From the NCBI GenBank assembly GCA_030445275.1, contig JAUCSE010000025.1, positions 43,159-107,158 on the forward strand: a DNA stretch of 64,000 nucleotides, read 5' to 3'. This DNA is from Mucilaginibacter sp. (GTDB taxonomy: Bacteria; Bacteroidota; Bacteroidia; Sphingobacteriales; Sphingobacteriaceae). Positions 1-7,650 of the stretch are shown here, in pieces. A model generated the notes under the pieces. It did no database searches and had not been told where the DNA came from. It was given only the letters and a program-made list of their open reading frames with translations. Numbering within the stretch: position 1 is the stretch's first letter; every line of letters starts with the position of its first letter. The position numbers and the translations under genes are program-made.

Positions 1-1265
1 ATATTTTCCTCGTGTGCTGCCTTGTCCCAGCTTGCTGGATTATCGTCTATTGATATGTACACAAATACAATTTTTTTACCCTGCAAATCGGCTTCCAATT
101 GACGGGAAAAAGGAAAAGACTCCCGACAGGGAACGCACCAGCTCGCCCAGAAATCGAGGTATATAATATAACTTTTATATTTTTTCAAAAATTCATTCCA
201 GGTGATTTTGATTCCGTTGGTATTAGTCAGCTCCTTTTTACCAGCTGCATCTGCTTTATATTTATTATTCAAACCGTGTTGCCAAATTAAATTGACACTA
301 TAGTTATCTCTTTCTTCGCTGAGGTATGCATTTAGTTTCGCCTCATAAGATGTTGAGGATACAATCATATTGTCCTTCAACAGACTAAACAAGATATATC
401 TTCTGGTGGCTCCAGCAAACGAAGTCGAAATTTTATCGTAGCTCAATTCAAACTTTTTTGCAGGATTGGTATATTTCCTGGTGAGATACTTTCCCATGGC
501 AACTACTGATTTTCTATAAGCGTAATTAGGTAAACATTTATCACAAGATATAGTCGATTTTAGGCTATCGACGTAACTAACATAAGCGGCTGGTAGTTCT
601 TTACCTATGCTTTTGATAAAAGTTAATGGCGTAAGTACATCCGCGACAAATAAAGCCCTAAAAAGATCCTGATTATAGGAATAGAAATCGCTACTAATTT
701 TAAATCGTTTTTTATAATCGTTTAAAAAGGCAAATCGATTGCTGGAATCAATTTTCGCTTTGGCTATCATATTGGTTAAGTCATAGTTTTTACCATTTAA
801 AAGAAAAGAATTTGTTTTTATAAATAGCTCAGACTTGCCGTTATACTGATATTTTTTAAAGTAATTAATATAAAAAGAAAGTTCATTATTTCTTACTTCA
901 TTAATCGGCGTGCTTAATTCAGGTAAACCATTCGGATCCACCTTCAGGATAAGTTGCTCACCTGGGTAGATAAGGAAAGGAATATGATGATATGAATCTA
1001 TAAGTAACGTTGGAGTTGAAATACGTAACATTTTAAGACGATCCTTACCTGAGAGAAAGAAAGGCGGAGTCACATTATTTAATTCGTCTATAAAATAAAA
1101 TGAGGCCTTCTTTTCATCCTTTATATCAACTTTTATTGTTGTAGTATCATCTTTCAGGTGATTTCGTTCATTGGAAAAATCAAAACCTTGTTCTCGTTTA
1201 TCAGCATATGCACTTATAAATAAGGATAAACTGCTAAGAAGTAACAACAAAAAAATCCGGTTCAT
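1..1265 (-). CDS. TlpA-type thioredoxin-domain protein, C-terminus cut by window edge
   Basis: The frame is open from an ATG at 1265 to the window edge (about 421 codons). Residues 1-20 form a hydrophobic signal sequence (MNRIFLLLLLSSLSLFISAY), so the protein is exported. About 340 residues of unrecognised sequence follow, as in Bacteroidota TlpA proteins that carry a long N-terminal region. The thioredoxin-like domain begins near residue 365 with YLDFWASWCVPC, giving a CxxC active site at about residues 374-377; the rest of the domain lies outside. The expected role is thiol-disulfide exchange in the periplasm. It is downstream of the cysteine-rich peptide gene on the same strand, separated from it by a strong hairpin. 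A role in disulfide formation in that peptide is inference. Confidence 0.85.
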   Translation of the reverse strand, partial: MNRIFLLLLLSSLSLFISAYADKREQGFDFSNERNHLKDDTTTIKVDIKDEKKASFYFIDELNNVTPPFFLSGKDRLKMLRISTPTLLIDSYHHIPFLIYPGEQLILKVDPNGLPELSTPINEVRNNELSFYINYFKKYQYNGKSELFIKTNSFLLNGKNYDLTNMIAKAKIDSSNRFAFLNDYKKRFKISSDFYSYNQDLFRALFVADVLTPLTFIKSIGKELPAAYVSYVDSLKSTISCDKCLPNYAYRKSVVAMGKYLTRKYTNPAKKFELSYDKISTSFAGATRRYILFSLLKDNMIVSSTSYEAKLNAYLSEERDNYSVNLIWQHGLNNKYKADAAGKKELTNTNGIKITWNEFLKKYKSYIIYLDFWASWCVPCRESFPFSRQLEADLQGKKIVFVYISIDDNPASWDKAAHEEN

Positions 1266-1326
1266 AATTAAAAATATTGAGAGATCAGTTTTGCTAAAAG
1301 TAACTAACCTTCAAGTTTAAAGGATT

Positions 1327-1367
1327 AAAACAATAAATGTAGTAGCCCATACTACATTTATTGTTTT
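1327..1367 (-). terminator. Terminator hairpin after the cysteine-rich peptide gene
   Basis: A perfect 17-bp stem (1327-1343 with 1351-1367) and a 7-nt loop lie 110 bp downstream of the peptide stop, with a T-rich 3' side on the minus strand. It should separate the peptide transcript from the TlpA gene or allow only partial read-through. Confidence 0.7.
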
Positions 1368-1477
1368 TAAGAGATCTTGTGCTTCTAAGCTATAACTTCC
1401 TACCGAAAATCGAACTTTGTGGGCAATTATTTTCAGGGATACCTGTATAGCTAAGAACAAGAATTACAAGTGTCTTA

Positions 1478-1717
1478 TTATTTCTCGCACGGCGCTGGCG
1501 CGCCAGCACTACTACAAGACTCACAACACCATTTACCACCAATTGACGATGCTCTACTTTGTGCTTCAGCTTTGGTTAAACCGCACTCAAAATCATGTGA
1601 ATCTGTATGAGCACAGCAACAACTATCTCCATATCCGTAATCATCTCCACCTCTAATTGCTTTTAATTGTTCTCTTGTAAAGATTTGACTTTTTGGAATA
1701 GACTGTAAATTTTTCAT
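1478..1717 (-). CDS. Cysteine-rich double-glycine leader peptide (candidate RiPP/bacteriocin-like precursor)
   Basis: This encodes 79 residues. The N-terminal 24 residues (ending EQLKAIRGG) resemble the GG-type leader of Bacteroidota natural-product precursors: charged and amphipathic, with Gly23-Gly24 as a probable cleavage site for a C39-type peptidase transporter. The remaining 55-residue core has eight cysteines (33, 34, 35, 45, 64, 65, 68, 77), including a CCC run and a CCxxC cluster, and is rich in Ser, Gly and Ala. A TolC-type channel is encoded upstream and a secreted thioredoxin downstream on the same strand. No C39 transporter or maturase is visible in the window. The gene has its own hairpin terminator and a structured leader. 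The leader class is recognised by pattern only; product and activity are unknown. Confidence 0.7.
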   Translation of the reverse strand: MKNLQSIPKSQIFTREQLKAIRGGDDYGYGDSCCCAHTDSHDFECGLTKAEAQSRASSIGGKWCCESCSSAGAPAPCEK

Positions 1718-1730
1718 AAAATAAAATTGG

Positions 1731-1829
1731 GTAAGGTTAAATTTGTAATTTATACCACTTTAGTAGGTAACACTTTTCCCTGCTTTCATATGCAGGCAGG
1801 GAATCTGATAATTGCTGTTTTAACCTTAC
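1731..1829 (-). promoter_or_regulatory. Nested inverted repeats in the 5' leader of the peptide gene
   Basis: An 11-bp perfect inverted repeat (1731-1741 and 1819-1829) encloses a second hairpin with a 6-bp GC-rich stem (1778-1783 with 1796-1801). The inner arm of the outer repeat ends 13 bases before the ATG of the peptide gene, so pairing could affect translation initiation. There is no T-run, so a simple terminator is unlikely. Function is inferred. Confidence 0.5.
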
Positions 1830-2306
1830 TATTATTATAGAAAGGGATGGTTTTTTCTAGTTAATGATTAAATTAAACAAAATTATATATATATTTAATA
1901 TTTATCTTGTCGTGGATAATCCTCCAGGTGTTACCTATTCTTGTATATTTAAAGTGACAATGAAAGATTACTTAATTTAGCTTAAGTATCATTAAATCAA
2001 TCATTATTCCAACTATTTATATTCATTTTGACTTTCAAGGCCGTTCAATATCTTTGTCCGTTAAAGAGAAACTAAGATGCGCTATGAATATATCTAAATA
2101 ATATTAAAATAAGTGTATTTTTTTTAAAACTATGAGGGGATAATGGGTTTTTTTATGGAATTCAATCATACCAACATTTAATTTTAAGAATATTACCTAT
2201 GAGTTTAGTTCATCTGTCTTTAATGAACGCCTGAGGTCACAAAAATGTTACCAAGATACTTATTCAGCTATTGCATTAATGAAAGTAGGGGCAGTTAATT
2301 CAATTG
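1830..2306. other. Gene-free AT-rich interval
   Basis: I see no credible coding frame, RNA gene or strong hairpin. It has AT-rich runs including an alternating TA tract near 1886-1896. It probably holds the promoter of the peptide gene, but no clear -33/-7 pair was identified. Confidence 0.5.
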
Positions 2307-3764
2307 TTAATCGAACCTTAAAGGCTTTCCTAAATAGAAATCAATCACTTTACTTCGGAAGGCCAGGTCATAACGGGACTGAATCAGGTTAAGCTCGGCT
2401 TTATTAAAATTAGTTACAGCAAAATTATAGTCCAGTGAATTAAGAAGACCAGCCTGATAACGTTTTTCACTCACATACAATACCTGTTTTGTGGCGATAT
2501 AATTTTTTTGGGCGACCATCATACGTTTATCTGCTGCGGCCAGGTCGGCAAAAGCTTGTTTGATGATGGTTGTTAAATTACTGATTGCTAATTGAGTATT
2601 GAATTGAGCATTCTGATAAGCAATTTTAGCCTTCCTGATATTAATACGTGCACTATAATGATTAAATATTGGAAATTGAATAGAGATTCCGGCCGATTGA
2701 TAGAAATTGTCCGCAAATTGTTTCAGAAAAGGATAACTGCCATAGGTCGTCGCCTGAACTGGTGCAAGTACTTTTTGATTGGTACCTTTAACAAATCCAA
2801 TTGTATCGAAGCCCGCAGGCTGGCTACCGGTAGGTCTCAACCGGGCATCTGAGAAATTTGAGCCTGCAGAACCATACAAAACCACACTTGGATACAAAAC
2901 ACTTTGGGCTATTTTGATTCCCTGATTGGCAGCGTCTCTTTGAAGTGATGCAACACGGATATCTGGATTTACAGCAATAGCCTGAGCAAGCAAAGTGGTA
3001 GTATCACTTATGCTTTGTAATTTAGTAACAGTGCCAATGTCCGGTATCGTAAATTCAAGCTGTGCGTCTGGCATATCCATGAGCTGTTTTAAATTAAGGA
3101 TGCTATTATTCAATTGATTCTGTAAAGTCAATTCATCTAATTCAGTATTCGCTTGTTGTGCCTGGGCTTGGGCCAGATCGGCCGACGACTTATTACCCGC
3201 TTTAAAACCCTTTTGTACCTTTTCAACACTCAGATCAGCCAAACGCACTTGCTGATGAGCAGCTATCAATAAATCTTGCTCCGTGAGAATTTGTAGAAAA
3301 GTTGTAGCTGTGGCAAGTGTTAAATCGTTCTTAACTTTAGCCAGATTGCTTCGATCAGCTTCGAGTAAAAGTTTATTCTGAACAATCTGTTTTCGTAATT
3401 GCCCCCCTTGAAATAATGTTACCTGCGAACTTAAACCTCCGCTGATTAAAGAGACGCTTTGAGAGATGAAATTATAAGTAGATACGTCGAGCGTACGTCC
3501 CCAATTAACTGACGCCTGAGGACCGACGCTTAGACTAGGAAATTGATTATATTGGGATTGCCTGACATCTTCTTTACCCAAAAGTATATTTAGACGGGCT
3601 TGTTTAATTTGTATGTTGCGGCTTAAAGTTGAATCAATCGCTTGTTGCAACGTTAATTTTAGCTGGGCCTCGCAATTGAATCCAATCAGCATCAAAAAAA
3701 CGCTTAACGATGATTTTAAGAATTTTAAATGTAGTTTAGGCAAGGTGAAAGGCAAATTTAACAT
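2307..3764 (-). CDS. TolC-family outer membrane efflux protein
   Basis: A 485-residue protein with a hydrophobic N-terminal export signal ending near FNCEAQ, then two outer membrane efflux protein repeats. Typical features are the opening LTLQQAIDSTLSRN, the long coiled-coil helices rich in Ala, Gln and Asn, and the closing pattern YQAGLLNSLDYNFAVTNFNKAE. Length matches TolC/OprM-like proteins. It should form the trimeric channel of a tripartite exporter or type I secretion system. No inner membrane pump or HlyD-like adaptor is present in the window; the missing parts may lie beyond the left edge after the TlpA gene. Its position upstream of the GG-leader peptide suggests, but does not prove, a role in exporting that peptide. 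Confidence 0.88.
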   Translation of the reverse strand: MLNLPFTLPKLHLKFLKSSLSVFLMLIGFNCEAQLKLTLQQAIDSTLSRNIQIKQARLNILLGKEDVRQSQYNQFPSLSVGPQASVNWGRTLDVSTYNFISQSVSLISGGLSSQVTLFQGGQLRKQIVQNKLLLEADRSNLAKVKNDLTLATATTFLQILTEQDLLIAAHQQVRLADLSVEKVQKGFKAGNKSSADLAQAQAQQANTELDELTLQNQLNNSILNLKQLMDMPDAQLEFTIPDIGTVTKLQSISDTTTLLAQAIAVNPDIRVASLQRDAANQGIKIAQSVLYPSVVLYGSAGSNFSDARLRPTGSQPAGFDTIGFVKGTNQKVLAPVQATTYGSYPFLKQFADNFYQSAGISIQFPIFNHYSARINIRKAKIAYQNAQFNTQLAISNLTTIIKQAFADLAAADKRMMVAQKNYIATKQVLYVSEKRYQAGLLNSLDYNFAVTNFNKAELNLIQSRYDLAFRSKVIDFYLGKPLRFD

Positions 3765-4266
3765 TTAGTGTTTTCGAAATATAATGTTGTTATCTTATCT
3801 AATAAGAATGTACTTGAACATTCATTACGCCTAAGATAAAAGTATCGATCGTAGTTATAATAACTTATTGTAATTTATGATACGGCAAAACGATTAAATG
3901 AGCCGGTGGCCGGTAATTTTGTTCGTTTCTTCAGGCTTTCATGAACCGAAGCAGACTCCTCCAACTTGAAATTATAAATCTTGACTTTAGGTTGGCGAGA
4001 TAAATACATTGTATGTGATAAACTGTGTGTTAACGATGCTGGTGAAAAGCCCAGTGGTTGGGAGAGACCGTGGCTGAAATCAATATCAAAACCGGTCAAC
4101 ATCCACGTGATTTACTGTGAAATAGATAGGCAGAATCTGCACTATGATTTTAATACCCGCTATTGGCCCTGCTTATGCTTTTTTTCAGGATTTATCGGGA
4201 ACGCCTATTTTTGAATAAATCTTCTTTCCTACGCTATCCTAATCGCTTCCTTACGGTTAGTTTTGA
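3765..4266. other. Gene-free interval with only weak reading frames
   Basis: Two overlapping opposite-strand frames of about 75 codons (3875-4102 and 3981-4214) show no recognisable domain, signal or start context and appear to be shadows. This is probably decayed accessory DNA between the TolC gene and the recombinase. Confidence 0.5.
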
Positions 4267-4413
4267 ACCCCTAGGGTGGATGACCCTAAAAATTTAATGC
4301 GTGATGTTTCAATGTTAAAAGGGCACAATGGCAACGGTGATTACGAGTTGATTGTAAAGGATACTGAAAATTTAGAATACATTTCAAGTTTAATAAAACA
4401 GGCTATCGAATAG
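4267..4413 (+). pseudogene. C-terminal remnant of a DUF5655-type protein
   Basis: The frame is open after a TGA at 4264 and ends at TAG 4411-4413. It encodes VDDPKNLMRDVS, then GHNGNGDYELIV and LEYISSLIKQAIE. This matches, as I recall the family, the C-terminal end of DUF5655 proteins (often in restriction-like or defence contexts): a DP-RDVS stretch, a GxxGxGDxE motif and a closing helix. About 45 codons remain; the upstream part of the gene is absent, so this looks like the scar of a deletion or of recombinase/element insertion. Confidence 0.5.
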
Positions 4414-4475
4414 CCGCTTTAAATCTTGTGTTAGTATTAATTATAATTAAAAGTAATACAGGATTATAAGTAAAC

Positions 4476-4541
4476 CGTGCGCTCGCACGTTTCAAGAATC
4501 ACATTCTTGTATTAGATTTAATCACACAAATAAACTAATAC
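4476..4541 (+). repeat. Stacked inverted repeats upstream of the serine recombinase
   Basis: Three perfect inverted repeats are packed into 66 bp directly before the recombinase ATG (4545): 6-bp arms 4476-4481/4484-4489, 7-bp arms 4493-4499/4503-4509, and 7-bp arms 4509-4515/4535-4541. Possible roles are a resolution or crossover site, an autoregulatory operator, or a terminator for the upstream remnant. The sequence alone does not decide. Confidence 0.55.
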
Positions 4542-4544
4542 GAA

Positions 4545-5138
4545 ATGAGGGTAAAATATAATCGGGTAAGTACAATTAACCAATCAGGTAATCGGTTTAC
4601 AAATGATACAGAAAAATATGACCTTACCTTACTTGATAAGGTATCCGGTAATATATGTTTCAAAGAAAGGCCCCAAAGTTTACAATTAATAAGACTTATA
4701 GAAGCGGGAGAAGTAACCGAATTAGTTGTTGAAGAATTTTCACGTCTAGGAAGAAATACAGGCGATGTAATCAATACCCTTGATTGGTTAGAGGAAAGAG
4801 GTATTAATATCATAGTAAGAAATGTAGGTCTACAATCCCGACCAAATGGCATTAAAAATCCTATATGGAAAATGGTATCATCCATAATGTCGTCTTTGTA
4901 TGAAATGGAGTTAGAGAACATTAAAGAGCGGACAGCTGTAGGACGATTAGTGTATTTGCAAAAAGGTGGAATATTAGGTAGACCTTATGGAACAAAGGAA
5001 AGAACTAGAGATTTTTTGAATAAACGATATTCGAGAGAAGTAATAAAGTATTTAGAAAGAGGGTTTACAGTCCGGGAAATTGCAAAAGTTGTTGGCGTTT
5101 CGACCAGAACGGTAATGAAAGTTAAAAGTCTGATATAG
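4545..5138 (+). CDS. Small serine recombinase (resolvase/invertase family)
   Basis: 197 residues. The N-terminal catalytic domain carries the nucleophile context YNRVST (Ser9, with Arg7), then VVEEFSRLGRNTGDV, corresponding to the RLGR motif of resolvases, and the long E helix region near 105-125 (MSSLYEMELENIKERT). Residues 160-197 form a helix-turn-helix (FTVREIAKVVGVSTRTVMKVK) like the Hin/resolvase DNA-binding domain. Length fits small resolvases rather than large phage integrases. It should catalyse site-specific inversion or resolution. The stacked inverted repeats just upstream are candidate sites. It borders the Pycsar-like operon, with which it is convergent, and may mark the mobile nature of this block. 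Confidence 0.88.
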   Translation: MRVKYNRVSTINQSGNRFTNDTEKYDLTLLDKVSGNICFKERPQSLQLIRLIEAGEVTELVVEEFSRLGRNTGDVINTLDWLEERGINIIVRNVGLQSRPNGIKNPIWKMVSSIMSSLYEMELENIKERTAVGRLVYLQKGGILGRPYGTKERTRDFLNKRYSREVIKYLERGFTVREIAKVVGVSTRTVMKVKSLI

Positions 5139-5180
5139 GCAGTCTATCAATGCCTTGCATTTTGATGTGCATTGTATAAG

Positions 5181-6161
5181 TTAAATTTTCCAAAAACTGC
5201 CATTGCCATACACTTTTGAATTGACATTTTTAAAATCGCCTTTTTGCTCTGTCCAAAAACCAGAAGTATATAAATCTGCTCTTTTTCTTTCAGCTTTAAG
5301 TCCGTTCAGTACCTCTTCTGTAATTAAAATCGGTTTATAAGTAAACATTTCCGGTTTTTTCTCGAAACTTATAAATTTCCCACCTGAAAAGTCTATTGTT
5401 CCTGTTGAATAAGAAACTATTTTATCGGCAAATTCCTCTGCTGTAAAACGTTTTGTGATAGGTTGGATCGAATACATTGGCTGTTTGGCAGGAGGGGGAA
5501 AACCAGGCATATTCGGAAGCCTACCAAAAAAAGCTGCCAAGTTTATTGGATTATAAGTAACGTCATAATAATTTGTTGTAATACTTTTATTGCCAAAGTC
5601 AGTTAGCCGAGAGGCTATGTTTGCAGGTTCGCCAGTCCAAACAAGACCTTTATTTTCGGCGGATTCTGTTCCATTACGCTGAATGCCAACTTTTATAATC
5701 TTTAATTCACCATAATGAATTCCTATTCCACATTTGAAATCAACTGAAGCAAACTGTTTATTTATAATTTGACTCGCAATATGATTAATGGAAATTGCAC
5801 ATTCTACAGCATTGGTGAAGCAGTACTGCTCTGGAAACACGACCATGACTCGGTCACCTATAATATTTCTCGTATGCCCATTATGATGTCTGGCGATTTT
5901 TATAACAGCTTTGGTAAAAGCGGTATATATTCGCCCCATAGTGTCAGGCTTGTGCGTAGCAGTAAGTGCTACTGAATTTCTTATGTCCACAAAAAGAACA
6001 CAAGTATTTAAGATTTTACCTTTTTTAGATATTCCGCGTTCGTAGCTTAAACCGGTGTCGTTAGTTGAAGGTACATTTTTAGTTAAAGTGTAATCGAAGG
6101 TTGTCTTAACAACATCCGATACATCATTTTCCACTTCTAATATGATTTTTGTTACTGACAA
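5181..6161 (-). CDS. Class III nucleotide cyclase, Pycsar PycC-like (second cyclase of the operon)
   Basis: 326 residues. The class III cyclase domain spans about 50-200: first metal Asp in CVLFVDIRNS (Asp59), second in NIIGDRVMVVF (Asp103), and transition-state Asn181/Arg185 in GEPANIASRL. The purine-recognising Lys position (four before Asp103) is Asn99, and the usual Asp/Thr seven before the Asn is Val174, so ATP or GTP recognition of the classical kind is unlikely. The LVWTG stretch resembles PycC proteins that make cCMP or cUMP. A roughly 120-residue C-terminal extension is unrecognised. The start is a TTG two bases after the stop of the membrane-protein gene; no ATG exists before the domain. 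It is the third gene of a tightly packed operon and the best candidate for the signal-making enzyme of a Pycsar-like system. Confidence 0.78.
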   Translation of the reverse strand: MSVTKIILEVENDVSDVVKTTFDYTLTKNVPSTNDTGLSYERGISKKGKILNTCVLFVDIRNSVALTATHKPDTMGRIYTAFTKAVIKIARHHNGHTRNIIGDRVMVVFPEQYCFTNAVECAISINHIASQIINKQFASVDFKCGIGIHYGELKIIKVGIQRNGTESAENKGLVWTGEPANIASRLTDFGNKSITTNYYDVTYNPINLAAFFGRLPNMPGFPPPAKQPMYSIQPITKRFTAEEFADKIVSYSTGTIDFSGGKFISFEKKPEMFTYKPILITEEVLNGLKAERKRADLYTSGFWTEQKGDFKNVNSKVYGNGSFWKI

Positions 6162-6163
6162 TG

Positions 6164-6685
6164 TTATTTGCTATAAAACGTGATTAAGTAGACTAACAAC
6201 GTAATAAGAAGCCATGTTAAACTCGCTATAAATAACCTCAATGACCAAGTAACTTTAGCATACTTATTCCATGCAACCTTTGATATAATATAAATCTGTT
6301 CTGTTATCTGTTCACTATATTTATCCTCGTCATCCAGAATTGCTTTTGCATGAACTTGATACTCTGCTTTGTTTCTGAATTTTTTGGAGATGTGGCCAAA
6401 ATAAATAATTGAATTAGGATTTTTGTTCTTTAAAATAGGATTAATACAGAGGAAAGCTAATACAATTGACGCTAAAGCAAGTCCACCGTAAATCAAGATC
6501 ATAACCAACAGAGCAATTGACGTTTTGAGCGATTCAAAAACCGATGAAGCATTAGTATAAATTAGTGTTAATAGAACTCCATAGACAGTTAAAATAAGTG
6601 TAGCCTTTGTTTCTGAAAATCTAAGCCATTCAATATTTAATTGTAAAATCTCCCAATATCTGTCATTGTGTTTATTGGCTGTCAT
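6164..6685 (-). CDS. DUF5706/PycTM-like membrane effector
   Basis: 173 residues from the ATG at 6685, which overlaps the TGA of the upstream cyclase as ATGA; a TTG-initiated frame would add three residues. An N-terminal segment with EWLRFSETKATLILT, characteristic of DUF5706 (the PycTM effector family), leads into membrane helix 1 (about 26-45). Helix 2 is at about 58-83, then a cytosolic segment of about 60 residues, then helix 3 near the C-terminus (about 150-170). In characterised Pycsar systems PycTM responds to cCMP or cUMP and damages the inner membrane, aborting infection. The gene lies between two cyclase genes, with 4-nt overlap on one side and a 2-nt gap on the other, so the three products are probably made together. 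Confidence 0.78.
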   Translation of the reverse strand: MTANKHNDRYWEILQLNIEWLRFSETKATLILTVYGVLLTLIYTNASSVFESLKTSIALLVMILIYGGLALASIVLAFLCINPILKNKNPNSIIYFGHISKKFRNKAEYQVHAKAILDDEDKYSEQITEQIYIISKVAWNKYAKVTWSLRLFIASLTWLLITLLVYLITFYSK

Positions 6686-7449
6686 GATGTGCAACTTAAA
6701 TGCTTGATATAAGGCGAGTCAACGCCTGGAAGTGATACTGAAACAAGTCCCGACTTGGTAAAATATTTACAGCTGATTGGGCTTCTAGTACTAAGGCAAT
6801 AAGCTCCGTCTTTGGAAAAAATCTGATTGTCATACTTATTTAAATAGTAAAATGAAATAGCGTTATTATTGGCGACTGACTCTAAACGGTATAATTCAGT
6901 TAAAGGTTTACCTATAACGGTGTATTCAGGATATTTGATCGTCTTATTTTTGTAATACATGACGCTTCCGTTGTGAAGTGCAATTTTTACTTCTTTATCT
7001 GTTCCCTTAGTCTTTATAATTATGTCCTTTGCACAAGTATCAGCTCTTTCAAAAAGACGTGTTTCGTTATCACCTAAAAAAGGCTGGCCAAAAATTGCTA
7101 TAATCCCGTCACCCATGATTTTCTCAATTTCACCACCGTTAGCATATATCAAGGGAATAACAAGGTCATAATAATTATCAAGATATATTGAAAGTTGATT
7201 GTTTGTGTAGTTTTTACACTTTGTTGAAAACGATGTTATATCAATAAATAACAAAATAATATCAGCTGACTCTTGATTTTCAAAAAAAGATAATATTCCA
7301 CTATCTAAACCAGCACTAGCAAAAGAATTTTTTATTTGATAAGCAGATGCTGAAAAGTTCTCATTTAGAGTCTTTAATTGCCTGGTGTTAATATTATTTT
7401 TTGCGCCATATTTTTCTTTCAATGCTATGAGCTGCGTGATATTGGGCAT
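6682..7449 (-). CDS. Class III nucleotide cyclase, divergent (first cyclase of the operon)
   Basis: 255 residues. The cyclase domain spans about 60-205: metal Asp70 in LLFIDITSFS and Asp114 in EKIMGDGIIAIF. The adenine-type Lys110 is present, as is Thr177 at the second base-contacting position (EYTVIG). The conserved transition-state Asn is replaced by Thr184 (GKPLTELYRLE), while Arg188 is kept. A short N-terminal helix-rich region (1-58) and a 50-residue C-terminal tail have no recognised domain. The protein thus keeps both metal ligands but lacks the catalytic Asn. It starts the operon with an ATG at 7449, divergent from the HEPN/Toprim gene. It could be a heterodimer partner, a regulatory subunit or a decayed paralogue of the downstream cyclase. 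Confidence 0.75.
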   Translation of the reverse strand: MPNITQLIALKEKYGAKNNINTRQLKTLNENFSASAYQIKNSFASAGLDSGILSFFENQESADIILLFIDITSFSTKCKNYTNNQLSIYLDNYYDLVIPLIYANGGEIEKIMGDGIIAIFGQPFLGDNETRLFERADTCAKDIIIKTKGTDKEVKIALHNGSVMYYKNKTIKYPEYTVIGKPLTELYRLESVANNNAISFYYLNKYDNQIFSKDGAYCLSTRSPISCKYFTKSGLVSVSLPGVDSPYIKHLSCTS

Positions 7450-7650
7450 GGTTCAGGTTTAATTAGGTTGTTATGTTAAAACTATAACAAAACAATCAGA
7501 TAAACAATAAAATGAATGAAATATAGAATTACTGCTTGAGTTCATCAAAAGTAAACCTCCTTTTTCTATTTGTTTTATGACAGATACCCTATACCTGTTT
7601 AAAAACTTTGTAATTTTATAGGGCCTTCTAAGCGAATCGGCTGAATTATT

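Noticed and set aside
99..290. 63-codon plus-strand frame at the left edge
   Set aside because: It is antisense to the thioredoxin domain of the partial TlpA gene.
1417..1656. 79-codon plus-strand frame overlapping the GG-leader peptide
   Set aside because: It has no protein-like features and is the shadow of the cysteine-rich peptide gene.
3875..4214. Two overlapping frames of about 75 codons on opposite strands
   Set aside because: No domain, signal or start context; they shadow each other in decayed DNA.
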